Origin: Streptomyces sp. NBC_00247
GTDB lineage: Bacteria > Actinomycetota > Actinomycetes > Streptomycetales > Streptomycetaceae
NCBI RefSeq assembly: GCF_036188265.1
Contig: NZ_CP108093.1
Coordinates: 2,480,001-2,544,000, forward strand
Length of the DNA: 64,000 nucleotides
Direction: 5' to 3'
Shown here: positions 15,917-25,369 of the stretch, piece by piece
Numbering within the stretch: the first letter of the stretch is position 1
How the letters are laid out: the number at the start of each line of letters is the position of its first letter
Made by a program: the position numbers and the translations under genes
The notes under the pieces: generated by a model
The model's database searches: none
What the model was told of the DNA's origin: nothing
The model's input: only the letters and a program-made list of their open reading frames with translations

Positions 15917-17590
15917 TCAGCGCAGCCGGAACGCCTTCATCGCCTTGAGGCTGCGGCTCATGAACGCCGCGTACTTCTCGTCGTCCATCCCGAAGGCCGG
16001 GGCGAGCGGGATCAGCCGCTGCTGGGCGACGGTCTGTGCCTCGGTGTACTTGAGGATTCCCTCGGAGCCGTGCCGTCGGCCCAGCCCGGAGTCCTTCATG
16101 CCGCCCATCGGGGACTGCACGCTGCCGTAGGCGGGGGCGTACCCCTCGTTGATGTTGACCGTGCCGGTGTTCAGCCGGGCGGCGACCCGGTGGCCGCGCC
16201 GGGAGTCCTTGGTCCAGACGCTGGCGTTGAGGCCGTAGGGGGTGGCGTTGGCGAGGGCGATCGCCTCGTCCTCGTCGGTGAAGCGGTAGACCGAGACGAC
16301 CGGGCCGAAGGTCTCCTGGGCGCAGACCTCCATGGGCGCCTCGACGCCTTCGAGGATGGTCGGCTCGTAGAAGAGCGGGCCGATGTCGGGGCGTGCCTTC
16401 CCGCCCGCGACGAGGGTGGCACCCTTGGCGACGGCCTCGTCCACGTGCCGGACGACGGCCTCCAGCTGGCGTTCCCCGGCGAGCGAACCCATGTCCGCGC
16501 CGTACGCGAGGGAGCCGCCGAGCCGCATCGCCTTGGTCCGCGCGGCGAAGCGGGCCACGAAGTCGTCGGCGACGGACTCGTGGACGTACAGCCGCTCGAT
16601 GGAGATGCAGAGCTGCCCCGCGGAGGAGAAGCAGGCGCGGACGGCACCGGCGGCGGCCTTCTCCACGTCGGCGTCGGCCAGCACCAGCATGGGGTTCTTG
16701 CCGCCGAGCTCCAGCGAGACGCCGACCAGCCGGGCCGCCGCGCCCTGGGCGACCTCGCGGCCGGTTCGGGTGGAGCCGGTGAAGGAGACGTAGTCCGCGC
16801 GCTGGACGACCTCGGGGCCGACGACCGGGCCCTCGCCGAGCACCACCTGGAAGACCTCGGCGGGCAGTCCGGCCTCGATCAGAAGGTCACGGGCCCAGAG
16901 GGCGGTCAGCGCGGTCTCGGTGTCGGGCTTCATCACGACGGCGTTGCCGGAGACGAAGGCGGGCAGCGCGTCGCCGACGGAGAGTTCCAGCGGGTAGTTC
17001 CACGGGGCGATCTGGCCGACGACCCCGCGCGGTTGGCGCAGCTCGGTGACCTTGGTCAGCGTCGGTACGACCCCGGTGTGCCGCTTCGGGCGCAGGTACG
17101 CGGGCGCCTTGCGCCCGTAGTGGCGGGAGGCGACGGCGACGGCCTGCACCTCCTCGTGGGCGTGCAGCCGGGCCTTGCCGGTCTCCAGCTGGATGAGGTC
17201 GAGCACCTCGGCCTGGCGCTGGAGCACCAGGTCGTGGAAGCGGAGCAGCACGGCGGCCCGGGTGCGTACGGGGGTGGCGGCCCAGACGGGCTGGGCGGCG
17301 CGGGCCCGTTCGAAGGCGGTCGCCACGTCCTCGGGGGTGGACTCCGGCAGGTCGGCCAGCTTCTCGCCGGTGATCGGGGTGTGGTTGGCGGTCCGTCCCG
17401 AGCCGACGACACCGCGGACCAGCCGGGCGACCAGGTCGGGGGTGACCACGTCGGCCGCCGTGCGTACGCCCGCCGGGGCCGCCGCCACCGGGTTGGTCCC
17501 GGCGGCCGGGGCCGCCTGCGAGTCGGCCGCGTCCGTGTCCGCCGCCTGCGAGTCCGCTGCCTTCGTGTCCGCTGCCTGCGAGTCCGTCAT
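15917..17590 (-). CDS. Succinate-semialdehyde dehydrogenase family protein (GabD2-like)
   Basis: The 557-residue NAD(P)-dependent aldehyde dehydrogenase most likely oxidises succinate semialdehyde to succinate in GABA breakdown. It has the catalytic Cys in SSAGQLCISIER, the general-base Glu in LELGGKNP, the cofactor-binding FTGSTRTGREV and the PWNYPLELS segment. The C-terminal part is normal for the family. The first 40 residues are an extra tail of repeated SQAADT-like units that precedes the enzyme domain and may be unstructured. Two palindromes lie upstream. The exact aldehyde substrate is an inference from similarity. Confidence 0.82.
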   Translation of the reverse strand: MTDSQAADTKAADSQAADTDAADSQAAPAAGTNPVAAAPAGVRTAADVVTPDLVARLVRGVVGSGRTANHTPITGEKLADLPESTPEDVATAFERARAAQPVWAATPVRTRAAVLLRFHDLVLQRQAEVLDLIQLETGKARLHAHEEVQAVAVASRHYGRKAPAYLRPKRHTGVVPTLTKVTELRQPRGVVGQIAPWNYPLELSVGDALPAFVSGNAVVMKPDTETALTALWARDLLIEAGLPAEVFQVVLGEGPVVGPEVVQRADYVSFTGSTRTGREVAQGAAARLVGVSLELGGKNPMLVLADADVEKAAAGAVRACFSSAGQLCISIERLYVHESVADDFVARFAARTKAMRLGGSLAYGADMGSLAGERQLEAVVRHVDEAVAKGATLVAGGKARPDIGPLFYEPTILEGVEAPMEVCAQETFGPVVSVYRFTDEDEAIALANATPYGLNASVWTKDSRRGHRVAARLNTGTVNINEGYAPAYGSVQSPMGGMKDSGLGRRHGSEGILKYTEAQTVAQQRLIPLAPAFGMDDEKYAAFMSRSLKAMKAFRLR

Positions 17591-17663
17591 GAGGGCGAGG
17601 GTAAGTCCACCGGACGACTTTGGGTACCCGTGGGTAACAGCCTTTTCACACTCCCCACACCCG

Positions 17664-17706
17664 GCCAGTGATCACTGGCGACGTAACCGCTGATCAGCGC
17701 GGTTAC
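17664..17706 (-). promoter_or_regulatory. Paired palindromes upstream of the aldehyde dehydrogenase gene
   Basis: GCCAGTGATCACTGGC at 17664-17679 is a perfect 16-base palindrome. Four bases on, GTAACCG (17683-17689) and CGGTTAC (17700-17706) flank CTGATCAG. Both have TGATCA centres, and their closeness suggests a dimeric repressor or activator bound at two sites. They lie 74-116 bases upstream of the start codon. Confidence 0.5.
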
Positions 17707-17794
17707 CCGTCCGGCACCACGTGATCGGGCCGATGGGGGCGCGACGCGGGCCCCGGCCCCGCGCCCGCCTCCCGCCGCACCGGCCGCGCGCGGG

Positions 17795-19672
17795 TCACCC
17801 GGTCCCGACGGGCGGGCGCCAGCTCCTCAGCATGGTGTCGAACAGCTGCCGGGTGTCGTCCCAGTCGTCCACCGGGGCGGTCAGGTAGAGCGCGTACTCC
17901 GGACCGCCGGTGTCCCCGCCGAAGTACATCTGGTCGATGCCGCGCCGCTCCCCCGGATGGTCCTTCGTCTCCGTCCAGGTGAAATCCCACAGCGAGCCGG
18001 GGTAGTCGCGGAAGGTGTTCTCCTCCAGCGAGACGCGCGCGTACCCGGGCAGCCGGTCCACGAGCTTCCCCTCCATGTTGAGCATGTGGGCGTACGGGGT
18101 GTCGAAGTCGGGTGCGTCGTCGATGCTGATGCGGATGCGGTGCCCGCCCTCGTCCGGGGTGTAGTCGATCTGGGTGCCCTCCGTCCGGCGCTCCCAGCCC
18201 TCCGGTACGGCGAGCGTGAAGCCGGCCGGGTCCTGCACCCGCTTCCAGCCCGCCGGTATCGCGGAGCCCGCCGTCCCGCCGGACCCGGCGGTCGGCGAAG
18301 CGGCGGTGCCGGAGGGGTCCACCGAAGGGTCGGCGGCCTCGTCCGAGGGGCGCGCGGTGGCGGACTCCCCCGCGGTGACGGTGGGCGAGGGCGGTGCGGC
18401 GTCGTCGTCCGAGCCGGTACCGGCGTAGTGCATCGCGCCCAGTCCGGCCCCGGTACCGAGCACCGCCGCGACCACCACGGCCACCACCGTGTTGCGGCGC
18501 CGCCGCGATCCTGCCTTCGGTCCGGTCGCCGCGGTGGTGCCGCCCGGCGGCGTTCCGTACGGGAAGCCGGCCGGGGGCGTGGGGGCGCCGAAGCCGGGTG
18601 CGGGCGACGCCGTCACCGGCTGCCCGGCCGGGGCACCGTGACCGTGGCCGGGCGGAGCCTGCCCGTGCCGGGGTTCCACCGGCACGGTCGGTCCGGTGAC
18701 GGGGCCCTGCCCGGTCACGGTCCCACCGGCCGGCGGCGGGTTCGTGTCGCTCCGCGTCCCGCCCGGGTAGTGCCGTGTGTCCACGTACACCTGCGCGGTC
18801 CGCGGTTCGCGGCCGGTCAGCACGGACCGCAGCATCCGCTCGGTCTCGACGGCCGAGGGCCGGCCCGCCGGGTCCTTGCACAGCAGGGCGGCGATCACCG
18901 GACCGAGGGTGCCCGCCGACGCGGGGATCGACGGTTCGTCGGTGACGACCGCCTGCATGGTCGCGATGGGGGACGAGCGACGGAACGGCGAGCGGCCGTC
19001 GATCGCCGCGAACAGCGTGGCGCCGAGCGACCAGAGGTCGGACGCGGGACCGGGGTCGTGGCCCTGCACCCGCTCGGGCGCCAGATAGTCGATGGACCCG
19101 ATGAGTTCGCCGGTCCGGGTGATGGTCGAGTCGCCCTCGATGGCGGCGATGCCGAAATCGGTGAGGAGGATCTGGCCGTTGCGGGCGAGCAGGACGTTGC
19201 CGGGCTTGACGTCCCGGTGCAGTACCCCCGCCGCGTGCGCGGCACCCAGCGCGCCGAGCACCCCGAGCCCGATACGCGCCGCCTCGTGCGGGGTGACCTC
19301 GCCGTTCTCCTTGGCGGAGTCGGCGAGTGACGGCCCGTCGACGAACTGCATGACGATCCACGGGCGGTCGTCGTGCTCCAGCACGTCGTGGACGGTGACC
19401 ACCCCGGGGTGGCTGATGCGGGCGGCGGCGCGCGCCTCCTTGCGGGTACGGGCGTGCAGCACGACCCGGTCGGCCTCCGCGACGTACAGCCCCGCGGTCA
19501 GCTCCTTGACGGCGACCGTGCGGTGGAGCAGTTCGTCCTCGGCCCGCCACACCTTGCCCATGCCGCCCCGGCCCAGTACGTCCACCAGCCGGTACCGCCC
19601 CGCGAGCACCAGTCCCGGCGCCGTCGCGGCGACCCTGTCGGTACGCCTGCCGCTGTTCGATGAGTGATCCAC
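17795..19672 (-). CDS. Transmembrane Ser/Thr protein kinase
   Basis: The 625-residue PknB-type kinase has an N-terminal catalytic domain with Gly loop LGRGGMGKV, ATP Lys in VAVKEL (residue 56), HRDVKPGNV (Asp 154) and DFG (172-174), so it should be active. A Pro/Gly-rich juxtamembrane region follows, then a single helix (about residues 390-410, after RRRRN), a Thr/Ser/Pro linker and an extracytoplasmic domain of about 145 residues (IPAGWKRVQDPAGFTLAVPEGW...). The same type of outer domain ends the two neighbouring kinase proteins, so all three probably sense related signals. The GTG start at 19672 gives MDHSSNSGRR. Confidence 0.9.
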   Translation of the reverse strand: MDHSSNSGRRTDRVAATAPGLVLAGRYRLVDVLGRGGMGKVWRAEDELLHRTVAVKELTAGLYVAEADRVVLHARTRKEARAAARISHPGVVTVHDVLEHDDRPWIVMQFVDGPSLADSAKENGEVTPHEAARIGLGVLGALGAAHAAGVLHRDVKPGNVLLARNGQILLTDFGIAAIEGDSTITRTGELIGSIDYLAPERVQGHDPGPASDLWSLGATLFAAIDGRSPFRRSSPIATMQAVVTDEPSIPASAGTLGPVIAALLCKDPAGRPSAVETERMLRSVLTGREPRTAQVYVDTRHYPGGTRSDTNPPPAGGTVTGQGPVTGPTVPVEPRHGQAPPGHGHGAPAGQPVTASPAPGFGAPTPPAGFPYGTPPGGTTAATGPKAGSRRRRNTVVAVVVAAVLGTGAGLGAMHYAGTGSDDDAAPPSPTVTAGESATARPSDEAADPSVDPSGTAASPTAGSGGTAGSAIPAGWKRVQDPAGFTLAVPEGWERRTEGTQIDYTPDEGGHRIRISIDDAPDFDTPYAHMLNMEGKLVDRLPGYARVSLEENTFRDYPGSLWDFTWTETKDHPGERRGIDQMYFGGDTGGPEYALYLTAPVDDWDDTRQLFDTMLRSWRPPVGTG

Positions 19673-19799
19673 GTGTCGTCCCCGCCCCGTTCCTCAGGTG
19701 CCAGGTTACGGAGGGGCCCGGAGGCGGGGAACCTCGCACCGCCCATGAGACCGCACTGTGATGACCCCGGACGGCGCCGTACCGGAACATTCCGGACCG

Positions 19800-22700
19800 T
19801 CAGGAGGTCACCTTGTACGAGGAGATGACCTGCTGGTAGATGCTGGAGACCTGGTCACGCTCGTTGACCGGGCCGATGACCTGGATGACGTGGTACCGGC
19901 CGTCGACGATCATCGCGAGGTTGCGGACGTACACCTCACGGCCGTTGCCGTCCTGCCAGGTGTACTGCCCCTCGGCCATGGCCTGCCGGCCGACGTCGAC
20001 CCGGCGGAGCCCGGTGGCCGTGGCCCAGGAGGAGTCGCGGAACGGCTGCAACTCCGCCTCCTTGTCGCGCTGGTACGCCAGCGGATCGGAGCCGTTGGCC
20101 TGCACGGTGTCCCGGCCCGGCACGACGAGCAGGCTGAACCCGTCGCTGCCGTAGCGAATCTGCCCGTCCGTGTTGGCCGGGCTGCGCTGCCAGTCCTTCA
20201 ACACGCCCACCTCGAACCCTTCCGGGTCCTTGCGGAGCGTGTACCCCGGCGGGAGCGCGACGGCGGACCGGCTCGTCTGCGGGTCCTGGGTACCGGGCGC
20301 TTCCGTGGTCTTGCCGGACGGGGACGGCTTCTCCGCGGGCGGCCGGGAGCCGGCCGGGGTCGCGGAGTCGGTGGCCGCCGGGGTGGGAGCGGCGCCCGTA
20401 CGGGTGGCGTCGTCGTTCTTCGGCATGAACAGCATCGCGTAGACCACGGCACCGGCCAGCGCCAGCAGCACGAGCACCAGGAGCAGCCGGCCGAGGCGGC
20501 GCGGCGGCCTGTCGCCGGTGTCCCGGAGCACCTTGGGTTCGCGCGGACCACGCGGGGGCTTGCGCCCCTGCGTCTCCTGAGGCTGGTGGTACGTGTGTTG
20601 CTGAGGGGGCTCCTGGTACGCCCGCTCGTCGGCCTCCGGGTAGGCGTGCAGCCCCAAGGACTCCAGCCCGCCCTCGGCCTGGCCGCCGCCCTGACCGCCG
20701 TGGGCGGACTGGCGGTGCCGGCCCTGCGAGGCGGAACGGAAGCGGCCCCGGCGCCTGCGGACGAGTTCGCCCTTGCGGCGGACGATGGGCAGTTTGGTGG
20801 CGTCGTCGGCGGGGAGCGGTACGACGTCCGAGCCCGCCTCGGGCTCCGGGGCGGACCGGATGAGGGAGCGCAGCCAGCCGCGCAGCTCCTCGAAGTCGGG
20901 CCGTTCGGCGGGGTCCTGGCGCAGCAACGACTCCACGACCGGCCGCAGCGGACCGCTCTCCTCCGCGAAGGCGGGCGGCTCCCCGCACACCATCTGGACG
21001 AGCTCGGCGGCGTTCTCCTCCGGGTAGGGCGCGTGCCCCTGGACGGCGCGGTAGAGCAGCGCGCCCAGCGCCCAGAGATCGGTGGACGGACCGATGGGCG
21101 GGGCGAGTTGCCAGTTCTCGTGGACCGGCCCGGCCTGTTCGGGCGCCCACCGCTCGGTGACGGCTCCGACGACGGCGATACGGGCCTGGCGGGCGCGTTC
21201 GGCGGCGAGCGGGGTGGCGGGCCCCCGGTAGACGGGGCCCTGGTCACCGGCGGCGACGACGGCGTCCCAGCTGCCGGCGGGAACACGTTCGACGGCGGCC
21301 CCGGACCGGGCGGCGGGCAGCACCTCGCGCCGGGTGTCGGCCCGCAGGGCGTCGGCGCCGGAACCGCCTGCGGGCACGGGACGACCCGGGTCGCCGTCCT
21401 CCCAGGAACCGGCCAGGTGAACGCGGCGGCCCGGTGCGGCCGGACCCGGGTCCTCCGGGTCGTCGTCCTCCTCGTCGTCCTCCTCGTCGTACCGGTCCGG
21501 GTAGAGGTCGGCGGACGAGCGGCCCCAGCCGCTGGGCAGCGGCGGCAGCGCACCGGCGGCGGGACGCGGAGGCGGCAGCAGCCCCGGCCCGTCCACGGCC
21601 TCGGCCCGGCGCTGCTCGTCCGCGAGCCGTTCCTCCTCGGCCCGGCGCTGCTCGTCCGCGAGCCGTTCCTCCTCGGCCCGGCGCTGCTCGTCCGCGAGTC
21701 GTTCCTCCTCGGCCCGGCGCTGCTCCTCGGCGCGCTGCTGTTCCTCGGTGACGCGGGCCGAGGCCGCGAGGGCGCCCGCCCGGTAGGCCGCTATCGCCCC
21801 GGCGCGGGCGGCCCGCAGCTGGGCGGCGGTCGCGGCGGCGGGGTCGACGGGCGGCGGCGGGGCAGCGGGCGGCGTCTCCGGGCCCGGGAGCCGGCGCTGC
21901 GGGACGGGGGGTGCCGCCGGGCGTGGCACCAGTTCGTGCCCACCGCCCTCCGGCGGCGCGTCCGGGCCCGGGTGGTGGGCGCCGGGGTACGCCTGGGCGC
22001 CCTTCGCATAGGGGTCGCGGGACTCGGGTCGCGGGGCGTACTCCGGACGGTCGGTGTACGGGTCCCGGTCGGTGTACGGGTCCTGGCCGGTGGACGGGTC
22101 CCGGTCGGTGTACGGGTCGAAGGGCTCCGGCCGCGGCGCGTACGGGGCGGGTGCGGCGGGCAGCGCGGGCGGAAGCGCGGCGGGCGGCGCGGGGGCGTAC
22201 CCGGCGAATCGACGGCCGCCGTCACCGCCGTCCCCGCTGCCGTCGGCCTCCCCCTCGTATCCGCTCTCGCGGAGGTGTCCGTCGTCCTCGTATCCGCTCT
22301 CGCGGAGGTGTCCGTCGTCGCCGCCGTGCGCGTCGCCGTGTGTGTCGCCGTGCTCGTCCTCGGCCTCGTGCAGGCGGGGCGGGAGTTCCGGTTCGTCCAG
22401 GTCGGGCCGGGGCACGGTGACGTACCCGCAGAGCGCTTCCTCGGCGGCGCCCGCCGCGAGGCCGGTCAGCATCACCCGGCCGTCGTCGCAGACCAGCACC
22501 GTCCGTACGGTGATGTTGCGGTGGGTCCAGCCGTGCGCGTGCAGCACCCGCAGGGCGGTGAGCACGTCGGAGCCGATCTCGGCGGCGCGGTAGGGGCTGA
22601 GGGGGCGTTCGGCCAGCAGCGCGGCGAGAGGACGCGCGGGGACCAGCTCGCTCACGATCCAGAGCGAACCCGCCTCGGCGAACACGTCGAAGACCTGGTC

Positions 22701-22997
22701 CAGTCGCGGGTGGTCCGGGACCTGGGCGGCGGCCTGCGCGGCCTCTATCGCGCGGCGCACCGCCGGGTCCGAGGAACGGCGTACCGCCCGGCCGGTGGCC
22801 CGGCGCACGGGTGACGGCCGGCCGTCACCGTCGAGCACCTCGGCGTCGACGACCTCGGGGAGCGGCACCTGCCGGACCAGGACCTCCTGGCCGCTGTAGG
22901 TGTCGAAGGCCCGGGTTTCGAGAAGTTCGTAGGCGTCGTTCGGCGGCAGCGGAAGGCGGTAGCGGTCGGCGAGCACCCGACCCGCGTAGTCGTCCAC
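19800..22997 (-). CDS. Transmembrane Ser/Thr pseudokinase with a long repeat-rich insertion
   Basis: This 1065-residue protein is much longer than its neighbours. The N-lobe begins at residue 10 but lacks a proper Gly loop. The catalytic loop reads HRNITVRTVLV (159-169), with Asn for the essential Asp, and the DFG site is replaced by TGLAAG (178-183), so catalysis is unlikely. A disordered Pro/Ala/Glu-rich insertion of about 430 residues follows, with three sets of tandem repeats. The C-lobe then resumes at about 620 (STDLWALGALLYRAV near 636, then DPAERPDFEELRGWL). A single membrane helix lies at about 832-853, followed by an outer domain resembling that of both flanking kinases. The GTG start has GGGGAGG 4 nt upstream. 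It may scaffold or inhibit the adjacent kinases. Confidence 0.87.
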   Translation of the reverse strand: MDDYAGRVLADRYRLPLPPNDAYELLETRAFDTYSGQEVLVRQVPLPEVVDAEVLDGDGRPSPVRRATGRAVRRSSDPAVRRAIEAAQAAAQVPDHPRLDQVFDVFAEAGSLWIVSELVPARPLAALLAERPLSPYRAAEIGSDVLTALRVLHAHGWTHRNITVRTVLVCDDGRVMLTGLAAGAAEEALCGYVTVPRPDLDEPELPPRLHEAEDEHGDTHGDAHGGDDGHLRESGYEDDGHLRESGYEGEADGSGDGGDGGRRFAGYAPAPPAALPPALPAAPAPYAPRPEPFDPYTDRDPSTGQDPYTDRDPYTDRPEYAPRPESRDPYAKGAQAYPGAHHPGPDAPPEGGGHELVPRPAAPPVPQRRLPGPETPPAAPPPPVDPAAATAAQLRAARAGAIAAYRAGALAASARVTEEQQRAEEQRRAEEERLADEQRRAEEERLADEQRRAEEERLADEQRRAEAVDGPGLLPPPRPAAGALPPLPSGWGRSSADLYPDRYDEEDDEEDDDPEDPGPAAPGRRVHLAGSWEDGDPGRPVPAGGSGADALRADTRREVLPAARSGAAVERVPAGSWDAVVAAGDQGPVYRGPATPLAAERARQARIAVVGAVTERWAPEQAGPVHENWQLAPPIGPSTDLWALGALLYRAVQGHAPYPEENAAELVQMVCGEPPAFAEESGPLRPVVESLLRQDPAERPDFEELRGWLRSLIRSAPEPEAGSDVVPLPADDATKLPIVRRKGELVRRRRGRFRSASQGRHRQSAHGGQGGGQAEGGLESLGLHAYPEADERAYQEPPQQHTYHQPQETQGRKPPRGPREPKVLRDTGDRPPRRLGRLLLVLVLLALAGAVVYAMLFMPKNDDATRTGAAPTPAATDSATPAGSRPPAEKPSPSGKTTEAPGTQDPQTSRSAVALPPGYTLRKDPEGFEVGVLKDWQRSPANTDGQIRYGSDGFSLLVVPGRDTVQANGSDPLAYQRDKEAELQPFRDSSWATATGLRRVDVGRQAMAEGQYTWQDGNGREVYVRNLAMIVDGRYHVIQVIGPVNERDQVSSIYQQVISSYKVTS
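21601..21725 (-). repeat. 36-base tandem repeat in the pseudokinase gene
   Basis: Three full copies (21601-21636, 21637-21672, 21673-21708, one base difference) and a partial fourth. In frame they encode a 12-residue EERLADEQRRAE unit, likely a charged helix. Confidence 0.9.
22048..22119 (-). repeat. 18-base tandem repeat in the pseudokinase gene
   Basis: Four copies of an 18-base unit, the third diverged, encode repeated DPYTDR hexapeptides in the disordered insertion. Confidence 0.88.
22254..22319 (-). repeat. 33-base direct repeat in the pseudokinase gene
   Basis: Two identical adjacent 33-base units (22254-22286 and 22287-22319) encode an 11-residue DDGHLRESGYE sequence twice. Confidence 0.9.
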
Positions 22998-23232
22998 GAC
23001 GCCTCCCCAGAGCGCACGGTCCCCCGGTCACGAGATCCGCGCGGCCCGTCACATCACGGTCATGCGCGTACATAAGACACGCCGTCACAGCTGCTTACGG
23101 TTCTCAGCCTCTTACGATACGTGGCCGGACGCGACGGCGTGTCCGGGTCACGCAACCCGGGCGGTACGGGCCGGGTGCGGCCTTCGCCGACCGGTGCGGT
23201 GACCGCCCGCCGGGGGCGGTCACCGGCGGGCG

Positions 23233-25293
23233 TCAGTCCTTGGGTGCGAACGTGGCGAACGCCGTCTGGCGCAGGGTGCGGCACTCGTCCTTGTTCCACT
23301 CCCCGGCCGGGCAGCTCACCATGATCGAGTAACCGTGCGTGGAGTCGGCCCGGAAACCCCGGTTGAGGACGTGGACCCGCTCGCCGTTCTGCGTGCGCTC
23401 GAACTCCCAGTCCGCGACGGTCGGGTAGCCGTTGTACTCGACCTTCTTGATGCCGATGTGCTTGTAGTCGTTGCTCGCGGCGCTCACCCCCGCGACGGCC
23501 GCGGTCCATGCCGCGGCGGCGTCCCTGCCGGGAGAGTTGTTGTAGTCGACCTGGACGCGCGGGAAAGAGCCCTTCGACGCGTTGTAGATGCCGCCCGAGT
23601 TGGTGCCCGCGATGGCGGTGAGCCCGTAGGACCCGGGCATCGCCATGGTGAAGTGGAAACGGCTGTCGGTGACGGTCTTGTACCCCTGCGGCAGTGCGTC
23701 GCCGCCCTTGTCGTCCTTGCCGCCGTCGTCGTCCTTGCCCCCGTCGTCCTCGCCGCTCCCGGTGCCGCCGGGCGAAGCGGCGGACCCCGAGGGGGTGCCG
23801 GCCGTGGACGGACTCGCGGAGCCGTCGGAGTTCCCCTGCCCCTGGGTGCCCTCCTTGCCGGTGTCCTTGTCCTTCCCGGAGGCGTCGGCCCCGCCGGTGG
23901 ATCCGGCCGCGCTCGACTGCCCGCCGGTGTCCTTGCCGCCCGTGTCGTCCCCGCCGAGGCTGAGCGCGAGCACCGTGCCGACGACGGCGAGTACCACGAT
24001 CCCGGCGATGACCGCCAGGGTCCGGCGCGGCACCACGTCGGTGAGCGAGGCGCGGGTGGACGCGCCGGGGCCGCGCGGCGGCAGTCCGCCGGACGCCGAG
24101 GCCGTGGCGGCCCCCGGGGCGACCGGCGTGGCCGGGGTCGCGGCGGTGGCGGCGGGCCCGGAGCCGGCGGCCGGAGCGGCGGCGGGCTTGGCGGGAGGGC
24201 CGGCCGGGGTGGCGGAGGAGGCGCTCGAAGCCCCGGCAGCCGCCGCGGCCGCGGCGGCCTTCGAGTTCCGCGTGGCACGCAGGGCGCCGCGCAGCCGGTC
24301 CCGGGTCCCCTCGCCGGTACGCGAGGACGCGGGCGTCGCCGCGTCGCCCGCCGGCTTGGTCCCGTCCGCGGGGGACGGGCCCACCCCGGTGGGTACGGCC
24401 ATGACCTGGGTGGCGTCGGCGGGCGGGGCGGCCGGCCGCTCAGGTGCGTTGACGACCGCGGTGAGCAGGGCCCGCGCACCGGCGTCGTCGAGCCGCTGCT
24501 CGGGGTCGCGGGTGAGGAGGCCGTAGATGACGTCCTTCAGCGGACCCGCGTTCTTCGGCGGGTCGAGCGGTTCGGTCATCACGGCCGTCAGCGTGGCGAT
24601 GGCCGAGCCCTTGTCGTACGGGGGGCTTCCTTCCACGCTCGCGTAGAGCAGACCGCCGAGGGACCAGAGGTCGGCGGGGGGTCCGGGCTTGTGTCCGCGG
24701 GCGCGCTCCGGCGAGATGTACGAGGGTGCGCCGACGAGCATGCCCGTGGAGGTCACCGAGGGATCGCCCTCGACCTGGGCGATGCCGAAGTCGGTGAGGA
24801 CCACTCGGCCTTCCTGGGATATCAGCACGTTGGACGGCTTCACGTCCCGGTGCAGGATGCCCTCGCGGTGCGCGGAGCGCAGTACGTCGAGAATGGCCAG
24901 TCCGACCTCGGCCGCCCGGCGGGGCGTCAGGGTGCCGTCCTCACGGATGACTTCGGCGAGGGACTTGCCCTCGATGAGCTCCATGACGATCCACGGGCGG
25001 TCGTCCTCGTCCACCACGTCGAACACGGTGACCGCGCTGGTGTTGCGGATGCGTGCGATCGCCTTCGCCTCGCGCAGCGTGCGCGTGATCAGGCGTCGCT
25101 TCTCGTCCTCGTCGATGGCCGTGGGGAACCGGAGTTCCTTCACCGCCACCGTGCGGCCCAGCGTCTCGTCGTCGGCGCTCCAGACGGTACCCATACCGCC
25201 TCGCCCGAGCACCTTCCCGAGCCGGTACCGTCCCGCGAGAAGACGTCCCTCGGTGTCCCGTTGGGGCCCGTTTGCCTGCTCCGCCTCCGACAT
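23233..25293 (-). CDS. Transmembrane Ser/Thr protein kinase
   Basis: The 686-residue PknB-type kinase is intact: Gly loop LGRGGMGTV, Lys 52 in VAVKEL, HRDVKPSNV (Asp 150), DFG (168-170) and an SPERARG-type activation-loop end. A long Ala/Pro-rich linker leads to one membrane helix at about residues 424-445. A Gly/Asp/Lys-rich spacer (about 450-535) follows, then an extracytoplasmic domain (LPQGYKTVTDSRFHFTMAMPG onward) related to the outer domains of the two kinases downstream. Most Ser/Thr kinases of this plan sense cell-wall material or stress; the ligand here is unknown. The ATG at 25293 is preceded by AGAGGGGA. The three genes run in one direction but with gaps of 122-235 bases. Confidence 0.9.
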   Translation of the reverse strand: MSEAEQANGPQRDTEGRLLAGRYRLGKVLGRGGMGTVWSADDETLGRTVAVKELRFPTAIDEDEKRRLITRTLREAKAIARIRNTSAVTVFDVVDEDDRPWIVMELIEGKSLAEVIREDGTLTPRRAAEVGLAILDVLRSAHREGILHRDVKPSNVLISQEGRVVLTDFGIAQVEGDPSVTSTGMLVGAPSYISPERARGHKPGPPADLWSLGGLLYASVEGSPPYDKGSAIATLTAVMTEPLDPPKNAGPLKDVIYGLLTRDPEQRLDDAGARALLTAVVNAPERPAAPPADATQVMAVPTGVGPSPADGTKPAGDAATPASSRTGEGTRDRLRGALRATRNSKAAAAAAAAGASSASSATPAGPPAKPAAAPAAGSGPAATAATPATPVAPGAATASASGGLPPRGPGASTRASLTDVVPRRTLAVIAGIVVLAVVGTVLALSLGGDDTGGKDTGGQSSAAGSTGGADASGKDKDTGKEGTQGQGNSDGSASPSTAGTPSGSAASPGGTGSGEDDGGKDDDGGKDDKGGDALPQGYKTVTDSRFHFTMAMPGSYGLTAIAGTNSGGIYNASKGSFPRVQVDYNNSPGRDAAAAWTAAVAGVSAASNDYKHIGIKKVEYNGYPTVADWEFERTQNGERVHVLNRGFRADSTHGYSIMVSCPAGEWNKDECRTLRQTAFATFAPKD

Positions 25294-25345
25294 GCGTCCC
25301 CTCTGCGATCAACCCGCCCTGGCAGAGCGTTCATTGTCCCTCACC

Positions 25346-25369
25346 CCGGGACCGGTTCTGGTCCCGGGT
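25346..25369 (-). terminator. Hairpin terminator downstream of glpD
   Basis: CCCGGGACC (25346-25354) pairs perfectly with GGTCCCGGG (25361-25369) around GGTTCT. It lies in the 303-base gap 25294-25596 between the kinase start and the glpD stop; the rest of the gap is G/C-rich and shows no gene. Confidence 0.6.

Noticed and set aside
13778..17671. Very long plus-strand open frame of about 1300 codons opposite the GMC and aldehyde dehydrogenase genes
   Set aside because: It is the shadow of two clear minus-strand enzymes. Its translation is Gly/Arg/Val-rich low-complexity sequence with no domain, as expected from third-position G/C bias.
21601..22319. Possible CRISPR-like arrays in 18-36 base repeats
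   Set aside because: The repeats are directly adjacent, without spacers, in frame, and encode repeated peptides; no cas genes are near.
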